This document shows positions 48,401 through 61,149 of a DNA stretch of 64,000 nt, piece after piece (position 1 is the stretch's first letter; each line of letters opens with the position of its first letter). Made by a program: the position numbers and the translations under genes. The notes beneath the pieces are model-generated. The model ran no database searches and had not been told where the DNA came from. It saw only the letters and a program-made list of their open reading frames with translations. Source of the stretch: Macrotis lagotis (Eukaryota; Chordata; Mammalia; Peramelemorphia; Peramelidae). Where the stretch lies: contig NC_133660.1 in NCBI RefSeq assembly GCF_037893015.1, forward strand, positions 288,149,078 through 288,213,077, read 5' to 3'.

Positions 48401-48720
48401 GATGATGATGATGTTTGACCCTCATTCTCGAAGAAGACCATGACATGAGGGAGGTGATGTCATATCGAGTACATAAGCAGGATTTGAGTGAGGCAGTATT
48501 GTGCTAAGTCACCAGTCTCACTTTCTCCTTTGGAGCCATTTGGATCTTGTGGCTAGATATGGATCAGGATGACTGAAGATGGCCCTGGATGTGAGGCAAT
48601 CTGGGTTAAGTGATTTGTCCAAGGTCACACAGCTAGTTAGTGTCTGAAGCTGTACTTGAACTCCAGTTTTCCTGACTCCAAGGCCAGTGCTCTACCTACT
48701 GCATCATGTAGTACCCCTAT
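48400..48720. mobile_element. Composite marsupial SINE
   Basis: CCTCATTCTCGAAGAAGACC, ATGACATGAGGGAGGTGATG and CACTTTCTCCTTTGGAGCC lead into an antisense tRNA-SINE-like end (AAGGTCACACAGCTAGTTAG to GTGCTCTACCTACTGC). It is a known kind of composite repeat in marsupials; the family name is uncertain. Confidence 0.7.
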
Positions 48721-49019
48721 TTAATAAATAGCATTTAATAAAATGATAAGGTACCTTTGAGATAATTCATGACTTAATAAAAGGAATGTTGGCATCTTAA
48801 TTATCAGTACAGACATTAAAGGAACATATCTTTTATTCAGTAGATTCCTAGAACACATGAAATGAGAATTCTTTGAAATTTATTAAATAACCAGATTGCC
48901 AGAAAAGCAAATAAAAAGCTTAATTAATATCAGATGAAAAAAAAATTGAACTTACTGTAAAAAGCCAGCCAAGAAAGGGTAACTCTTGCTGCTGCTGCTG
49001 TTGAATTCATAGGAGAACA

Positions 49020-49392
49020 TTATGAACTTCTTGAAAAGTTTAGAACAATACTGCAGGCATTATTCTGATATTATTCTGGAAAAGGTATTATCAGATAGAT
49101 TTTATGAGGCAAATAAAGCCCAATACTTAGAGTAGCATAAAAATCAGATATCATTTACAGATTAATAGATATCTATTCAAAAATTTTAAATGACCCCCTA
49201 ATCAAAATAGTCTGCACTGATTCATACAAGATACACTTCATCCCCTGCAACCTGAATATGTAAGAAGACAAAGAAATGGCATTAAACTTAAAATATTCCA
49301 AGCCAAATATTTATTCTGAAAATAATTCAAAAGTAAATGCAGAGTTTTATATCATTATAATAATCCTTAAAAAGCAAATGATAGACACAATG

Positions 49393-49450
<58 letters not shown>

Positions 49451-49560
49451 ATCTTTCCCAATAATGATAGGAATAAAGTTAAGATGAAAAATCTTAACAA
49501 TTAGTATAGTTCCAGAATTGGTATCAAAAGCATTAAAATAAGAGGAACTGAAGCATAAAG
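49020..49560 (+). mobile_element. LINE-1 ORF2 fragment, like 4480-5300
   Basis: AGATTTTATGAGGCAAATAA and TATTCAAAAATTTTAAATGA match the fragment in intron 5 of the intact gene, including similar gaps. It may be part of the V2R segmental duplication. Confidence 0.55.
49392..49450. repeat. (CTAT)n microsatellite
   Basis: About 14 ATCT tetranucleotide repeats. Confidence 0.97.
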
Positions 49561-50370
49561 ATAGCATATTTACTCCAAAATAAGACTGTCTCTTATATGA
49601 ATTTTTGCTCCAAAATGCACATTAGGGTTTATTTTCAGGAAAAATCTTAATTTTTTTCCATATATACCAAACTGCATTTATTCATTTGTTCATGTAGAAA
49701 CATCTTCACCTATTCAAATACATTCATGCCATCTTTTTTTTCTGGGACATCATTTAAAGTCTCCCAACCCCAAATTCTAGCCTGAATTTCTTGCAACTCC
49801 ATTTCCTATAGATGCATTGATCCCACTCTCTCATGTTCAGCAATAGAGCTCTCTTAAAATGAACATTTCTTTTCCATGTAGTCTGCTCATAGTGCATTGA
49901 CTGTCGGTGATTTCATCCTATGAATTCTTCACCCAAGTCACAATCTCTTTCAGGCTATGTTGATTCTATGTTGATTTCTCTCCATTCTATTTTCAATGTA
50001 CTCATTGATTTCCATGCCCAAATGGGTAATGAATATCAGGAGTCTGGTGATATGCAGTAATTCTTCCAGAAGTCATTTTTTTCATCTATTCTTTTCTCTT
50101 CAAGGAAGTTCATGTTTTAGAGTGCTGAATGCTACCTGAATCACAGACTAGCTGACTTCTCTGGCCACCTGGCAAAACAAGTGGCACCATTAAATCAACA
50201 CACTTTTTTAGAACTGTTTTGGCTGCTCCAAGATTTTATGGTTTCAAGAACATAAATTCCTGAAACTTGTTCAATTTTGTCTTTTTTTTTTTTGATGTTA
50301 CCAAAGTGCATATTATACCTGGCATTGGTCGTACTCAGATTAGTCATGTGGCAATAAGTTGAGTTCATCT
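49560..50370. other. Repeat-like stretch of unknown family
   Basis: The start (AATAAGACTGTCTCTTATA, TTTTTGCTCCAAAATGCAC, TTAGGGTTTATTTTCAGG) looks like an interspersed repeat that I cannot name. A minus-strand frame at 50195-50407 is not recognised. Confidence 0.35.
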
Positions 50371-50373
50371 TTT

Positions 50374-51690
50374 CCGGGTTATATGGCATGAAGAGATTAT
50401 CCCCCAAGAATTTAAGGATGCCTCCATTACTCTATAATGGCAAAGAGAATAGATTGTCCTGTGACAATCACAGGGGATATTTCTATTTTAATCATTGTTG
50501 ATAAGATTCTTGCAGACTCCTTCTCAACAGGGCTCACCCTTCACCTGGAAGATGGTCACCTCCCTGAGGGCCAGTGTGGCTTCAGCAAGGGTTGAGGAAC
50601 AGTCAACAGTTGCTGCCTGACAACTCCAGGAAAACACCAAGTACAGAACAGAGGTCTGTGTACAACATTTTAGATCTGACCAAGGCCTTTAATACCATCA
50701 GTCATGAGGGTTTATGGGAAATTATGTTAAAATTTGGTTCCCCGGAGAAGTTCATCAGTATTCTCTGTCAGTTTTATGACCACATGCTTGCCCAGGTTCT
50801 GGAAAGTGGAGGGTGCTCTCAAGATTTCTCAGTTACCAATGAGTGAAACAAGACTGTGTCCTTGCTCCTATGCTTTTTAGGTTGTTGTTTTCAGTCATGT
50901 AATCAAATTGTCTTCACTGATGATGAACATGGCCTCAAGGTCAGCTACTGCACTGGTGGCAAATTCTTCAACTTGAAAAGGTTACAAGCCAAGAGCAAAA
51001 TGGAGGGAGTGTTGGTGCAGGATCTTCTGCCTCAATGTAGCCTCTGAAGCTGAGATGCAACAAAGTATGGATCAATTCTCTGCTGTTTGTGCTCATTTTA
51101 GTCTAATGATGAACACCAAGAAAACCCAGGTGCTCCATCAGCCAGAACCACACCATCCATATGTGGGAGCATTGATTACAGCAAATGGAGAAGTTTTGAG
51201 GACTGTCCAGAAAGGTACACTTTGACAATGAAGTTGACACACATATTACCAGAGTAAGCTCAGTATTTGGAAGGTTCTGAAAGAAAGGGTGGGAGAGAAG
51301 AGGCATGAGACTGACCACCAAACTGAAGGTCTACAGAGCCATTGTGCTATATGTCTGTGAAACCTGGGCAGTCTACCAGCACCGTGTCAGGAAACTGAAT
51401 CGCTTCCATTTAAATTCTCAGGATGATTCTGAACATCAACTAGTAGGAGAAGATACCAGACACTGAGGTCCTTTCTCGAGATAAACTGCTGAGCATTCCA
51501 ACATTATTACAGAGAATGCAACTATGATGGGCTGGACATGTTTTTAGAATGCCAGACATATGCTTGCCCCAAAAAAACTATTCTATGGAGAACTCACACA
51601 GGGCCAGTGCTCACAAGGGGGTCAGAATAAGTGATACTGAGACATCCTAAAGGTCTCATTAAAGATTTTACAAGGGGTGATTCTACAGTT
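50374..51690 (+). mobile_element. RTE LINE, partial
   Basis: It matches the RTE copy at 20460-21730 in order: GGTTATATGGCATGAAGAGA, TAGATCTGACCAAGGCCTTT, then LWEIMLKFGSPEKFISILCQ-type coding, CAGGTGCTCCATCAGCCAGA and CTACAGAGCCATTGTGCT. It has many stops and deletions. It lies where exons 4 and 5 of the decayed V2R locus might be expected. Confidence 0.87.
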
Positions 51691-52180
51691 CTAAATTATG
51701 AAGATAGATGGGAGAACCATCCTTTTGTGCTATTATAATTGTGGTAATATTGTTTGAATTAGTTAATGTATGTTTTCTAGAAAATCTTTGAATTTTTCTT
51801 TCTTCTTTATCTTGACCTATGATTTTAAAAAATTAAAAGTCTATTTTCCTTTCCAAGATTCTTCTCTAAATAATGCATCATATTCAATTCTAAAGCAACA
51901 AAATTCAAGGTAAGACATTTTGCCAGCCTAGGATAACTTCAAAGGTCAGGAGGAGAAGTCTTTGGCATGGGGGACAAGGGCTTGCAGGGAACTCTTCTTA
52001 GCCTGGATCAGTGGTGACATCATTCTGGTACTTTGAGGAAAGCCAAGGCAGGGAGGAGGGCTGGTGAGTGTAAGGAAGCAGGTGCTCATCTTTTGGGCTG
52101 TAGTTCCAGTGAGAAGAGGAGTTGTGGTGAGAGAAAGTGGAGGGTCCTACCTGGATAAGAATCAGAGCACAGACCAAAGA
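51690..52180. other. Stretch without recognised features
   Basis: No repeat family or exon recognised; G-rich near 52000-52140. Confidence 0.5.
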
Positions 52181-52184
52181 ACAA

Positions 52185-52440
52185 TGACCAGATCACTTTT
52201 ATTGTTTTTGTTGAGTCATTTCAATCAAGTCTAATGTTTTTTTCAACTCTATTTGGGGTTTTCTTGGCAGAGATAATGAAATCATTTGCCATTTCCTTCT
52301 CCAGATCATTCTTTACAGATGACAAACTAGGTAAACAGGAGTTGTAACTTTCCCAAGGTCAACAAGCTTCTGCAGCCTAATGCTGGTTTTGACTTCAGGA
52401 AGAGGAGTCTTTCCGATTCCAATCTTCGCACTCTGATTCC
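52185..52440 (+). mobile_element. CORE-SINE (Mar1/MIR-like)
   Basis: TTGGGGTTTTCTTGGCAGAG, CATTTGCCATTTCCTTCTCC and AACTTTCCCAAGGTCA are in the standard order. Confidence 0.8.
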
Positions 52441-53570
52441 AACCTTCACCACATAGTTGACTTCAAACCACCAAAAATGCACAGGATAGTCCCCACCCCA
52501 CTCCCAACTGTCTTTGAAAATAGCAGCACAACGACCTGAAACTTCTGGAAGAGACATCTCCCCATTCCCTGCCCACATCCACCCCCAGTGGATGAACTCT
52601 ACTATAAAGTTCAAGCCAGAACAATGAGCTAACAACAAAAAAAGAACCTGACCACCAAAAGCCATGGGTGACAGGGAAGTTTGAGATACAAACTCAGAGG
52701 AAAACAATAACATGAAAATGTTTGTAAGCAACGCCTCAAAGAAAGAGATTGGTCACAAATATGAAAATTCCTGGAAGAATTGAAGAGATTTTTAAAAAGC
52801 AAGAAAAAAGTCAAATGCAAGTGAGAGAGGAAAAAAATGGGGAAAGAAATGAAAGCAACACAAGAAAATTGCAAAGAGAATTAATAGCTTAGTGAAAGAT
52901 GCATAAAAAATATTGAAGAAAAACCATCATTGACCAAATGGTTGAAGAGCTACAAAATCTCCCTGATGAAAATAGTTCCTTAGAAATTAGAATTGGTTAA
53001 ATGGAAACTAGTGCCTGTAGGAGGAATCAGAGTCAAAAGAATGCAAACAATTGAAGAAAATGTGAAATAAATCTCATTGGAAAAACAACTGACCTGGAAA
53101 ATAGATTGGGGAAAGATAATTTAAGAATTATAGAACTGTCTGAAAGTTCTTATTTCAAGAACCTATAAAGGAGAACTATCATGAACTTTTAAAATTAGAT
53201 GGCAAAATAGAAATAGAAATAATCAATCTCATGAGTGAGAATAGCAAATGAAAACTCCTAGGAATATTAAATCCAAATACTAGTGTTTACAGGTCAAGGA
53301 GAAAATATTACAGTAAGTACTGTAGAGTCATAGTCAGGATCGCAGAAGAAATAACAGCTGCTATAATAAAGGAGCATGGAGAGCTTGGAATATCTTAATG
53401 TGGATGACAAAGAATCTGAAATGACAAATAAGGAAATATCTACCCAGCTAAATTGAGTATAACTCTGTAAGTCAAAAAATGGTCACATAATGAAATAAAG
53501 GAATTCTAAGTATTCCTTATGAAATAACAGAGATGAATAGAAAATTTGACATTAAAACACAAGACTGAAG
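52440..53570 (+). mobile_element. LINE-1 or half-LINE-1 5' region with ORF1
   Basis: A 5'-UTR-like part leads to an A-rich coiled-coil-like ORF1 region (52690-53200) and an ORF1 C-terminal part (AGAGTCATAGTCAGGATCGC). It is broken by several stops. Confidence 0.6.
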
Positions 53571-53639
53571 AAATATGGTAATTGAGTGAACCATACTGAC
53601 CCCAATTTATGAATTATTTTTGAATACAGCTCTGTTCTC

Positions 53640-54155
53640 TTTCTATTAAATTATGAAATTGTGAGAAAACTTTATTGCATTGGTTCAAATTAGCCAGTGT
53701 GACTGGAAAGCTGCACCATCTACACCTTGAACTAATGACCTAGAGTATGTTGACCAGTGATCCAATCAGATCCAAAGCTTAACACAAGGAATTATTTCAC
53801 AATCATACATCAAGAACTTCATTTATCTTATCTGAAAATTGGCCCTGTACTGATAAATCAGTTACTGTTTCCTGGTTCCTTTGGTTGAATACAGACACTT
53901 GGGAATAATGGGACTTCTTTTTCTAATTTCAGTGAATTGTATCTGTTTGTTCTTCCCTCCTAATTTGAAAAAGATCCTAATTGTCCAATCAGATTCCTAA
54001 TCCTGTATTCTGATTTCTTCCCTTTTAATTGTTGTCTTTTAATACATAAAAATCTGTCTCCCCAATATTTAGGGTCTGGTACCTAGCTGAGGAGGCCTGG
54101 TCCTTATTTGTTATGCAATTGTCAGACATTGCATAATAAATTGAAGTGTTCAAAA
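53640..54155 (+). mobile_element. Possible solo LTR of an endogenous retrovirus
   Basis: Features in order resemble an LTR: a CCAATCAGATTCC motif, an AT-rich TATA-like TTTAATACATAAAA, the GGGTCTGGTACCTAGCTGAG block and TTGCATAATAAATTG with an AATAAA signal. No internal viral genes flank it. Boundaries and family are uncertain. It looks old. Confidence 0.4.
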
Positions 54156-54159
54156 GCTT

Positions 54160-54845
54160 AAAAAATGATAAAAAGTATCTAACTAAACCATCACCAAACT
54201 ACATGTATAATATATATGAATTCCTAACAAGATCAGAATGAAACAAAAGTCCTCATTATAATCACTAATATTCAATATTGCAATAGAAATGCTAGCCTTA
54301 GCAATAAAGAGATGTGTTGGGAGTACTACTGATATTAAAGAAACCATGAAAATATGGACTTCAGAAAAGCTTGGAAAGACTTGCATGAAATGATGCAGAA
54401 TGATGTGAGCGGAGCCAAGACAACATTGTACGCCTTAAAACCAATATTGTTAGATGATCAATGATAATAAATGCAATTTCTCTCAGCAGTTCAGTGATCA
54501 AGGACAATCCTGCAAGACCTGTTATGGAAAATGCCATTCACATCCAGAGAAAAAGCAAAGAAGTCTGAATGCAGAGCAAAGCATGCTAAGTTCCCTTTTA
54601 TAACTTCCTCTATGCTGTTTTCTTTCTTATGTTTTTGCCACATAGTTCTAAATCATTTTTCACAACATGCCTATGGAAATGTTAACTACAATTGAACATG
54701 TACAACCCATAAGAGATTGTTAACTGACATAGGGAGGGGAGAGAAAAGAGAGGGTGGTAGAAAAATATAGGATTCAAAAGTTTGCAAAAGGATGAATGTT
54801 CAAAACTATCTTTGCATATAATTGCAATAAAAATAAGATACTTCA
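54160..54845 (+). mobile_element. LINE-1 fragment, ORF2 piece joined to 3' end
   Basis: A short ORF2 piece (AATATTGCAATAGAAATGCT) runs into the 3' end (GAAAGACTTGCATGAAATGA, CACATCCAGAGAAAAAGC), so an internal part is missing. Confidence 0.8.
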
Positions 54846-54860
54846 TCAACAACTCCTTTT

Positions 54861-55008
54861 TTAGGGTTTTTTTGGCAAGACAATGGGGTTAAGTGGCTTG
54901 CCCAAGGCCACACAGCTAGGTAATTATTAAGTGTCTGAGACCAGATTTGAACCCAGGTACTCCTGACTCCAGGGCCAGTGCTCTATCCACGACACCACCT
55001 AGCTGCCC
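54861..55008 (-). mobile_element. Marsupial tRNA-derived SINE with target-site duplication
   Basis: Flanked by ATCAACAACTCCTTTT and ATCAACAGCTCTTTT. Inserted at the tail of the LINE-1 fragment. Confidence 0.92.
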
Positions 55009-55024
55009 AATCAACAGCTCTTTT

Positions 55025-55475
55025 GTCAAAAAAAAAAATACTTTGAATCCAAAGGATTTTGAAAGTTGACCTTTTCTCCTGGAGCACTGGGGCCAAAGTC
55101 TAAAGGTTCATGTATTGGATACCAGGGGTCTAGTCACTGACTTTCAGCACTGGGCCTCTGAAGGTAGACACTTGTACAGACTAGAGCAATTGAATAAACT
55201 ATTCCCTCATTTCACAGCTTACAATATGCCTACTTCACAAGTTCTCCAGTCCTCACTGTTTGCCTTTTATACAGCTAGCCTGTTTAGCCAGCATCCAATG
55301 GCCTCAATTACTGATCTTTGCAGTGGCTAAGAACCTATCATTGGTTTCACCCTAATGTTCCTGCACTGAACTGTGGTCTCCTTTTCCCCAAATGGAAAGA
55401 ACTTTTGTGATGACCCTCCAAAACTTCTTGAGATGGAAAAAAATATTTCACTCCATCATTTTTATGCTCTGCTGC
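55025..55475. other. Stretch without recognised features
   Basis: A 71-codon plus-strand frame at 55115-55330 has no recognisable content. No V2R exon. Confidence 0.5.
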
Positions 55476-55479
55476 TCTA

Positions 55480-56440
55480 GAATATATGTGGAATCCTTAT
55501 TTAAGACTTCTGGTGAGGACACATGATGACACAAAGCTGATAAACTCCTAAAAAGTTTAAGGAATATTATAGCCAAATTTAGATTTCCCAGCTGAAGAAG
55601 AAAACATTGCAAGCAATCAAAAAGAATCAATTTAAATACCAGGGAACCACAACCAGGATCACATAAGACTTTTGAGCTTCAACATTAAAGAAACAGGGAG
55701 TCAGGAATATGTTATTCTGGAAGACAAATGAGCTTAGGTTACAACGAAGAAATTACTACTCTGCAAAATTAAACATATTCTTTCGGGGGGGGGGAAGATG
55801 AATTTTCAATGAAATAGAGAATTTTCAAACTTACCTAATAAAAAGAACAGAACTTATCAGAAAATAAGGTCTTTGAATACAAAATTCAAGAGATGAGCAG
55901 AAAGCAAAAATAATCAATAAAACTAGACTGTCCACATCCTTACATGGGAAGAAACTTTCAACCCTTGAGAATTTTATTTCTCATAGGACAGTTGAAAATA
56001 GTACACTTATACAGAGGGTATTATGTGATCAAAATTTTAGCTCTTGAAGGTTATATTTCTATTGTGACAGTTGGAGGGATGGTACTTGAGAAGGGGTTTG
56101 GGGAAGAAATTGATTGTATTAAGATCAAACTTTTAGCTCTTGAGAGCTGTGTTTATATTGGGACAGTTGAAGGAATTGTTCTTGAAAAGAAGAGAGTATA
56201 AGAATTAACTGATTATGATGGAAGGATGCTTATGACTCTTGAGAATTGCACTTCTATCAGGATAATTGAAAGGAGTATAATTTGATAGTGAAGTAGGTAT
56301 ATGACAAAAAGGTAGAACATGGACAAAAGATTATATTGTGGAAAAGAAGGTAGAGGTAGCAGAAGATAAATAACAGCACACAAAGAGGCACAAAAGATCT
56401 AATATAGCAGAGGGGGAAAAAAGGAAAGATTGAAAACCAT
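55480..56440 (+). mobile_element. Half-LINE-1-like element
   Basis: An ORF1 C-terminal-like start (GGGAACCACAACCAGGATCA, GTCAGGAATATGTTATTCTG) is followed by a purine-rich tract with three or four loose internal repeats (CTCTTGA-G, GGGACAGTTGAAGG). It is broken by several stops. Confidence 0.55.
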
Positions 56441-56479
56441 CTTTATTTAAAGTTTTTTTCAGAGGAAAATGGAATCAGT

Positions 56480-57485
56480 GCAGCTAACTTCTTGGTTTCT
56501 CTCCATTAGCTTGGCTGTCTTCTACTTTCTATCATTTTTCTACCATCTAGAACTGTGATCTGATCTATTCAGTCATTCTCTTTGAAACAATCTAAAATCT
56601 GAAAAAATTGAAAATAATAATTTTTTTCTATTAATCACTTTTCCCAACCAGGGACAGATTATTCTGATATTTGATTTTCTTGAAAAAATATGCTTACAGG
56701 ATGGTTTGATGCTTCTGTGGTTGGTTTTTCGGTCCCTTAATTGGTCTCTATACAAAATCCTCCTAATTAGTATAATTATTCTTTTTGCCTACATAACTGC
56801 TAGCTGGAAATTTCCTACCTGTCTCAGGAAGAATGATCTATTGATATGACAGTTAAAATATGTTCTCTGTAAATTTAGCCTGCTGATAATTCTGTACCCA
56901 GATGGTCTCTCTTGTTTTATAAGGATATGATGATGACTTCCTAAGTTCTGGTTTTCCCAATAATATATGAATGATGCAGTTTCCAATAGTGAGTTCCTCT
57001 GCATTTTGAAAACTGTATGCACCATTGAAGCCAGTATACACATGTACAAATATCACCAATGCATCTTAGCCATAGATGTTGACAGAAGTAAAAAAATAGT
57101 TGATCAATCAGAAACCCTGGAAAAGATATTTTTGCATTTTCAATGGCACGACCTAGACAATTGGAAAGTCCTGAATTGCAATAGATTTAATCAAAATTTC
57201 CTGACATATAGATACATACTCAGAGATATATGCAAAAGAAAGACAAATAACTTCAGCAATGATGCTATATCAAAGTTGAAATAAATGCTTAATGTATGAG
57301 GTGATATCATTGTTTTGATACAGAATAAAATGTAAACAAAAATGAAAAAAAGATACAGGGACCATAGTGGGGAATAAAAGGTAGAACTGAAGATTTAGAT
57401 CATTGCTGCAAACATCTATAGAACAGATAATTGAAAATTGAATGCTTACTGTGTGCTAAATCCAAAAGTGTAAGAGAAACATTAC
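56480..57485. repeat. Intron segment paralogous to 12540-13552
   Basis: This is the counterpart of the intron 3 segment of the intact V2R, flanking the broken exon 3. Scattered short open frames on both strands have no independent support. Confidence 0.6.
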
Positions 57486-58293
57486 CTTCCAAGAAAAAAT
57501 CTGATTTTATTTGAAGTTCTGATGTCTCTTTTACTTCAGACTGGAGCATTTGATGGAGAATATTAGCCAATACATAAACCACATTGTAAATATTAAAGCT
57601 CAGTTCTGTTATAATCATATCAAAATTTGTGGAAGATGAATCTATTAAGGAAACACCATCTGTGCACAGAATATACAAAATTGTAATATGTCTTTTTTTC
57701 TGAAAGTGTGCAATTAAAGACTAATTCCCAGAAAGACTTTAGAAAATGTCCTGTGTTAAAACCAGGATTCAGGCTTCTTACAAAATCTTTGAAACCAGGA
57801 ATGCCTATCTTGGAATGAGAAAATTAAATTGCTCTTTGAAAATGACTCAACATTTTAAATTGAGAAACTAGAGAAAAATCCAAAGAAGAGGTCGTCACCA
57901 ACAATTTCCTCTGTAATTCAAAAAAAATTGCAATATAAAAGAAAATTCTAGAAGGAAGTCTCCATCTCCACAGACAAAAATTACATTTGATGTTGCATTA
58001 TTGATCCTCAAAATGAGTTCAAAATCTTTATCATGGGAAAACTTAAAGCTTTGGGGCACTCTTTCCTTGAAAAACACACATAGATCATTTCTGACCATCT
58101 TCTCTTGCAGGTCATTGAAGAAAATTTCCCCTCTTGGATTATCTGAAAGCACCAGTCCCACCCAATTCCAATCAAAATGGATCATCAGTTGGAGGAATGC
58201 AAGGTGAAGATTGGATTCCTTGAGGCCTATCTGATAGACATAAGGATATTGGATTTTGTCAGTCAGGATAAGATCAAATGGACCATAGCTGAT
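57486..58293 (-). pseudogene. V2R exon 3 copy, broken
   Basis: This is the paralogue of exon 3 of the intact gene, 808 nt long. It keeps the acceptor (TTTTTAG), the start [20 protein letters not shown] and the donor GTAATG. Readable parts include FDWNWVGLVLSDNPRGEIFF, FKERVPQSFKFSHDKDFEL and NILHQMLQSEVKETSE. An extra T in a T-run near 57925 and a missing base near the FLRTFW-equivalent segment (about 57745) break the frame, so at least two frameshifts are present. It is presumably the remains of the same locus as exon 6 copies B and C. No exon 4 or 5 was found between them. Confidence 0.88.
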
Positions 58294-58610
58294 CTAAAAA
58301 ATAAAAAATAAAGAATATTTGAATAGTAATTTAAGTATCTCCAGAGCAGGAATTTGTTCTCCTTTACATTTATATATCAAATAACTATCCAAGGTATACA
58401 CAGAAGAGGTAATGAACAAATGCTAGTTAATTTTAATTTATAGTGTGAAATAAAAAAAGACACTATAATGGTATGTAACAATTTCAAGGAAATTCTTAAA
58501 TTTTACCTGACCAAGGATCCTTTCTCCAATATCTTTATCAAGCAATTACTGTCTGCTTGAATCTTTTCAGTGGAGTAAAATTCAGTTTCCTCTGAAAAGA
58601 ACATGCCTCT
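58294..58610. repeat. Intron 2 segment paralogous to 14360-14815
   Basis: Sequence upstream of the broken exon 3 matches that upstream of exon 3 in the intact gene (for example ATGGTATG-AACA and AAGGAAATTCT blocks). The SINE present at 14516-14669 is absent here. From 58610 to 59180 I see nothing recognisable. Confidence 0.65.
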
Positions 58611-59185
58611 TTTAGACACTCTACCAATTAGCATCTTTTTCCCTTAACTTCATAACGAAATCAGCCTCTTTGGAATATTGTCTCATTACTCCAAGTTCTT
58701 TTATGTTGACTTAAGTCAAACATTATTCCAGTCTCCAGCATGAATCTGTTAATTATTTTCACACAGCTGCATGTTTTCCCTTACTTATCTCACTTTTTCT
58801 TCAACTTAAAACATCAATAATTTCTTTGCCCACCATTTCTATGTCATGATTTCCATTTTTTTCATGGTTCCACAGGTATTTATTTGTCTGATATCAAGAA
58901 TTTTGCCCCAAATCATGTTATAGCATCAAATGTTCTCCAACCCATACCATGTTTGGAGATAGAGACCTCTTCCCACTGAAATCTACTGCCAAGGTTGGCA
59001 CTGTCTATTACCCATACCCTATGAGTAATCATTCTATGAGATAAATGTTGAGAACTAAAATCCCTGATCTCTAACCAAAGAAAATCAATCAGCATCAAAC
59101 CTTCAGTCAACAGATTTCTTCTGCAGTGTATTGGGGTTGTAGCTTTTCCTCCCCTAATTATATAAGAATGAAATAAAATAACTAG

Positions 59186-59346
59186 GTTTTTTTTTATGTT
59201 TTTGCAAGGCAAATGAGGTTAAGTGGCTTACCCAAGGCCACACAGCTAGGTAATTATTAAGTGTCTGAGACCAGATTTGAACCCAGGTACTCCTATCTCC
59301 AAGGCCAGTGTTTTATCCACTGCGCCACCTAGCCACCTAGCCACCT
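59186..59346 (-). mobile_element. Marsupial tRNA-derived SINE with repeated head
   Basis: A full reverse copy. Its 5' end shows CCACCTAG three times in tandem (about 59325-59346). Confidence 0.93.
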
Positions 59347-59361
59347 ACTAATAGCTTCTTT

Positions 59362-59490
59362 TTCTTTTAGGTTTTTGCAAGGCAATGGGGTTAAGTGGCT
59401 TGCCCAAGACCAAGCAGTAGGCAATTATTAAGTGTCTGAGACCGGATTGGAACCCAGGAACTCCTGACTCCAGGGGGTCAGTGCTTTAAC
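59362..59490 (-). mobile_element. Marsupial tRNA-derived SINE, partial
   Basis: Reverse copy from GGTTTTTGCAAGGCAATGG to GGGTCAGTGCTTTAACTAG. The head is missing. It lies next to another SINE. Confidence 0.9.
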
Positions 59491-60270
59491 TAGTTCTAAA
59501 CTACGACTTTAATTAGATTCCAGAAACCCAATTAGCAAGGATATATTGATCCAGATTCCCAAAATAGTGTCATTGTGAATTGAACACCTCCATGGTTAGT
59601 TGTTTGAGACAACACAGTCTCATTCATTCTAACATATTTTCTCCATAAAGAAGGAAGGTGAGAACCTAGGTCAAGGTTACTTTCTCAATTCCATGACATG
59701 TAATATCATCAAGTTATTCTTAAACTTGAAGCTATGGGGAAAATGTATATTATTGGACTGACAATTATGGTCATTTTGTCCTCAGAAGAGCAATTATGAA
59801 ATGACTTTCATTTATATCCCCAATCAGAAAGTAAAACTATTCTTTTTCAAGGAGTTGCAACCTGCTCTACCTGCCATAACATATTCCACCATTTCATTGC
59901 TCAGATCTTTTCAAGATAATGATGGATAAAGATAGAAAAGAGATGAAAGAGTCTGGGGGTCCTGATCAAAAACAAGATGATTTAGAATTTTCAAAATTTT
60001 ATATAATAGGATCAATTGCTGTGGCAAAAAGCAATAAGAATGACAATATTTTTTTACCTCTTAACTCTGCACTCTAACTTTGAAAGATATCTAATAGCAC
60101 TGAAAAATTGATATTTTGATTTTGAGGTTGTTAAGTCATATTTGATTTGGTTGAAATTTGTTTTGTAATTAAATGATGATGTAATGAATTGGGTTTGCAT
60201 GTTAATTGAAACACATGAAGCTGAAAAAATGCTAGCAAAATTCAGAGAAATTTAAATTGTAGTCTCGTTT
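59490..60270. other. Stretch without recognised features
   Basis: AT-rich sequence with no V2R exon 1 or 2 and no named repeat. Confidence 0.5.
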
Positions 60271-60274
60271 AAGA

Positions 60275-60450
60275 GATATATTTACTGCTTGGTCTTAAGC
60301 AAGTTATGTTTACTTGCTTCAGCATCTCATCAATAACAAGGAAGATAGTAATGCCATCTGCCTCTCAGATTATTTGTGAGAATCAATTGATGGAATGCTT
60401 GTAAAGTCCTTAACATATTGACTGACATGTGATAAGGATTATATAAATTT
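60275..60450 (+). mobile_element. MIR-type SINE
   Basis: TGGTCTTAAGCAAGTTATGT, GCTTCAGCATCTCATCAATA, a CATCTGCCTCTCAGA block and CTTGTAAAGTCCTTAACA follow the MIR order. From 60450 to 61140 there is a further degenerate SINE-like piece (about 60550-60660) and nothing else. Confidence 0.7.
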
Positions 60451-61149
60451 GACTATAATTATTATTATTAATAACATTATTTCTTTAATGGAATATTATT
60501 TATTTTAGATTTTAGTATCAAATTCAAGAGGCAATAAGATTAATAAGAAGTTAGAGAGCATGGTGGGTTAGGCTGGATAATCAGGAAGGCCTATCTTCAA
60601 GTGTTCAAATTAGGCCTTAAATACTTATTGTATGATCCTGCGGTAATCACTTAACTCTGCCTTGGAGTGAATATTTACTCAAAAAGACCAAAGATTCCTG
60701 CAGCATCCATACCAAGTCCAAAGATTAGTGCTCCTCCATCCAGATTGTCAACAAACATTGTCTTTTATCAGATCATACCATGAGGTGAAGTAGTTCTAGA
60801 AAAAGCAGGTGAGAAGGATGTCTCTGTATAATATACCCTTCACTATAATTAACATAATACACAAGTCATGCCAAGGTTATCTTGATTGATGTGATATTCT
60901 TTGAAATTGGAACTGCTATTATCATTTTTATGATTATGATTATGATTATTACTATTACTAGTAGTTTCTTAAAATGAGCCAGAGAAAGAAATGGTAAACA
61001 ACTCTAGTATCTTTGCCAAAAATACCTCAAATGGTTCTAAGAGAAGATCAAAGGACAGATGATGGAAATTGACTACCATTTTAAGAAGTGAAAAGGAGAA
61101 AGGGAGGGAGAAAAATTTGAAATGCACAATATTATAAAAAAGAATCTCA

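Noticed and set aside
50195-50407. Minus-strand frame of 70 codons next to the RTE copy
   Set aside because: It overlaps the RTE edge and an A-rich run; no recognisable protein was seen.
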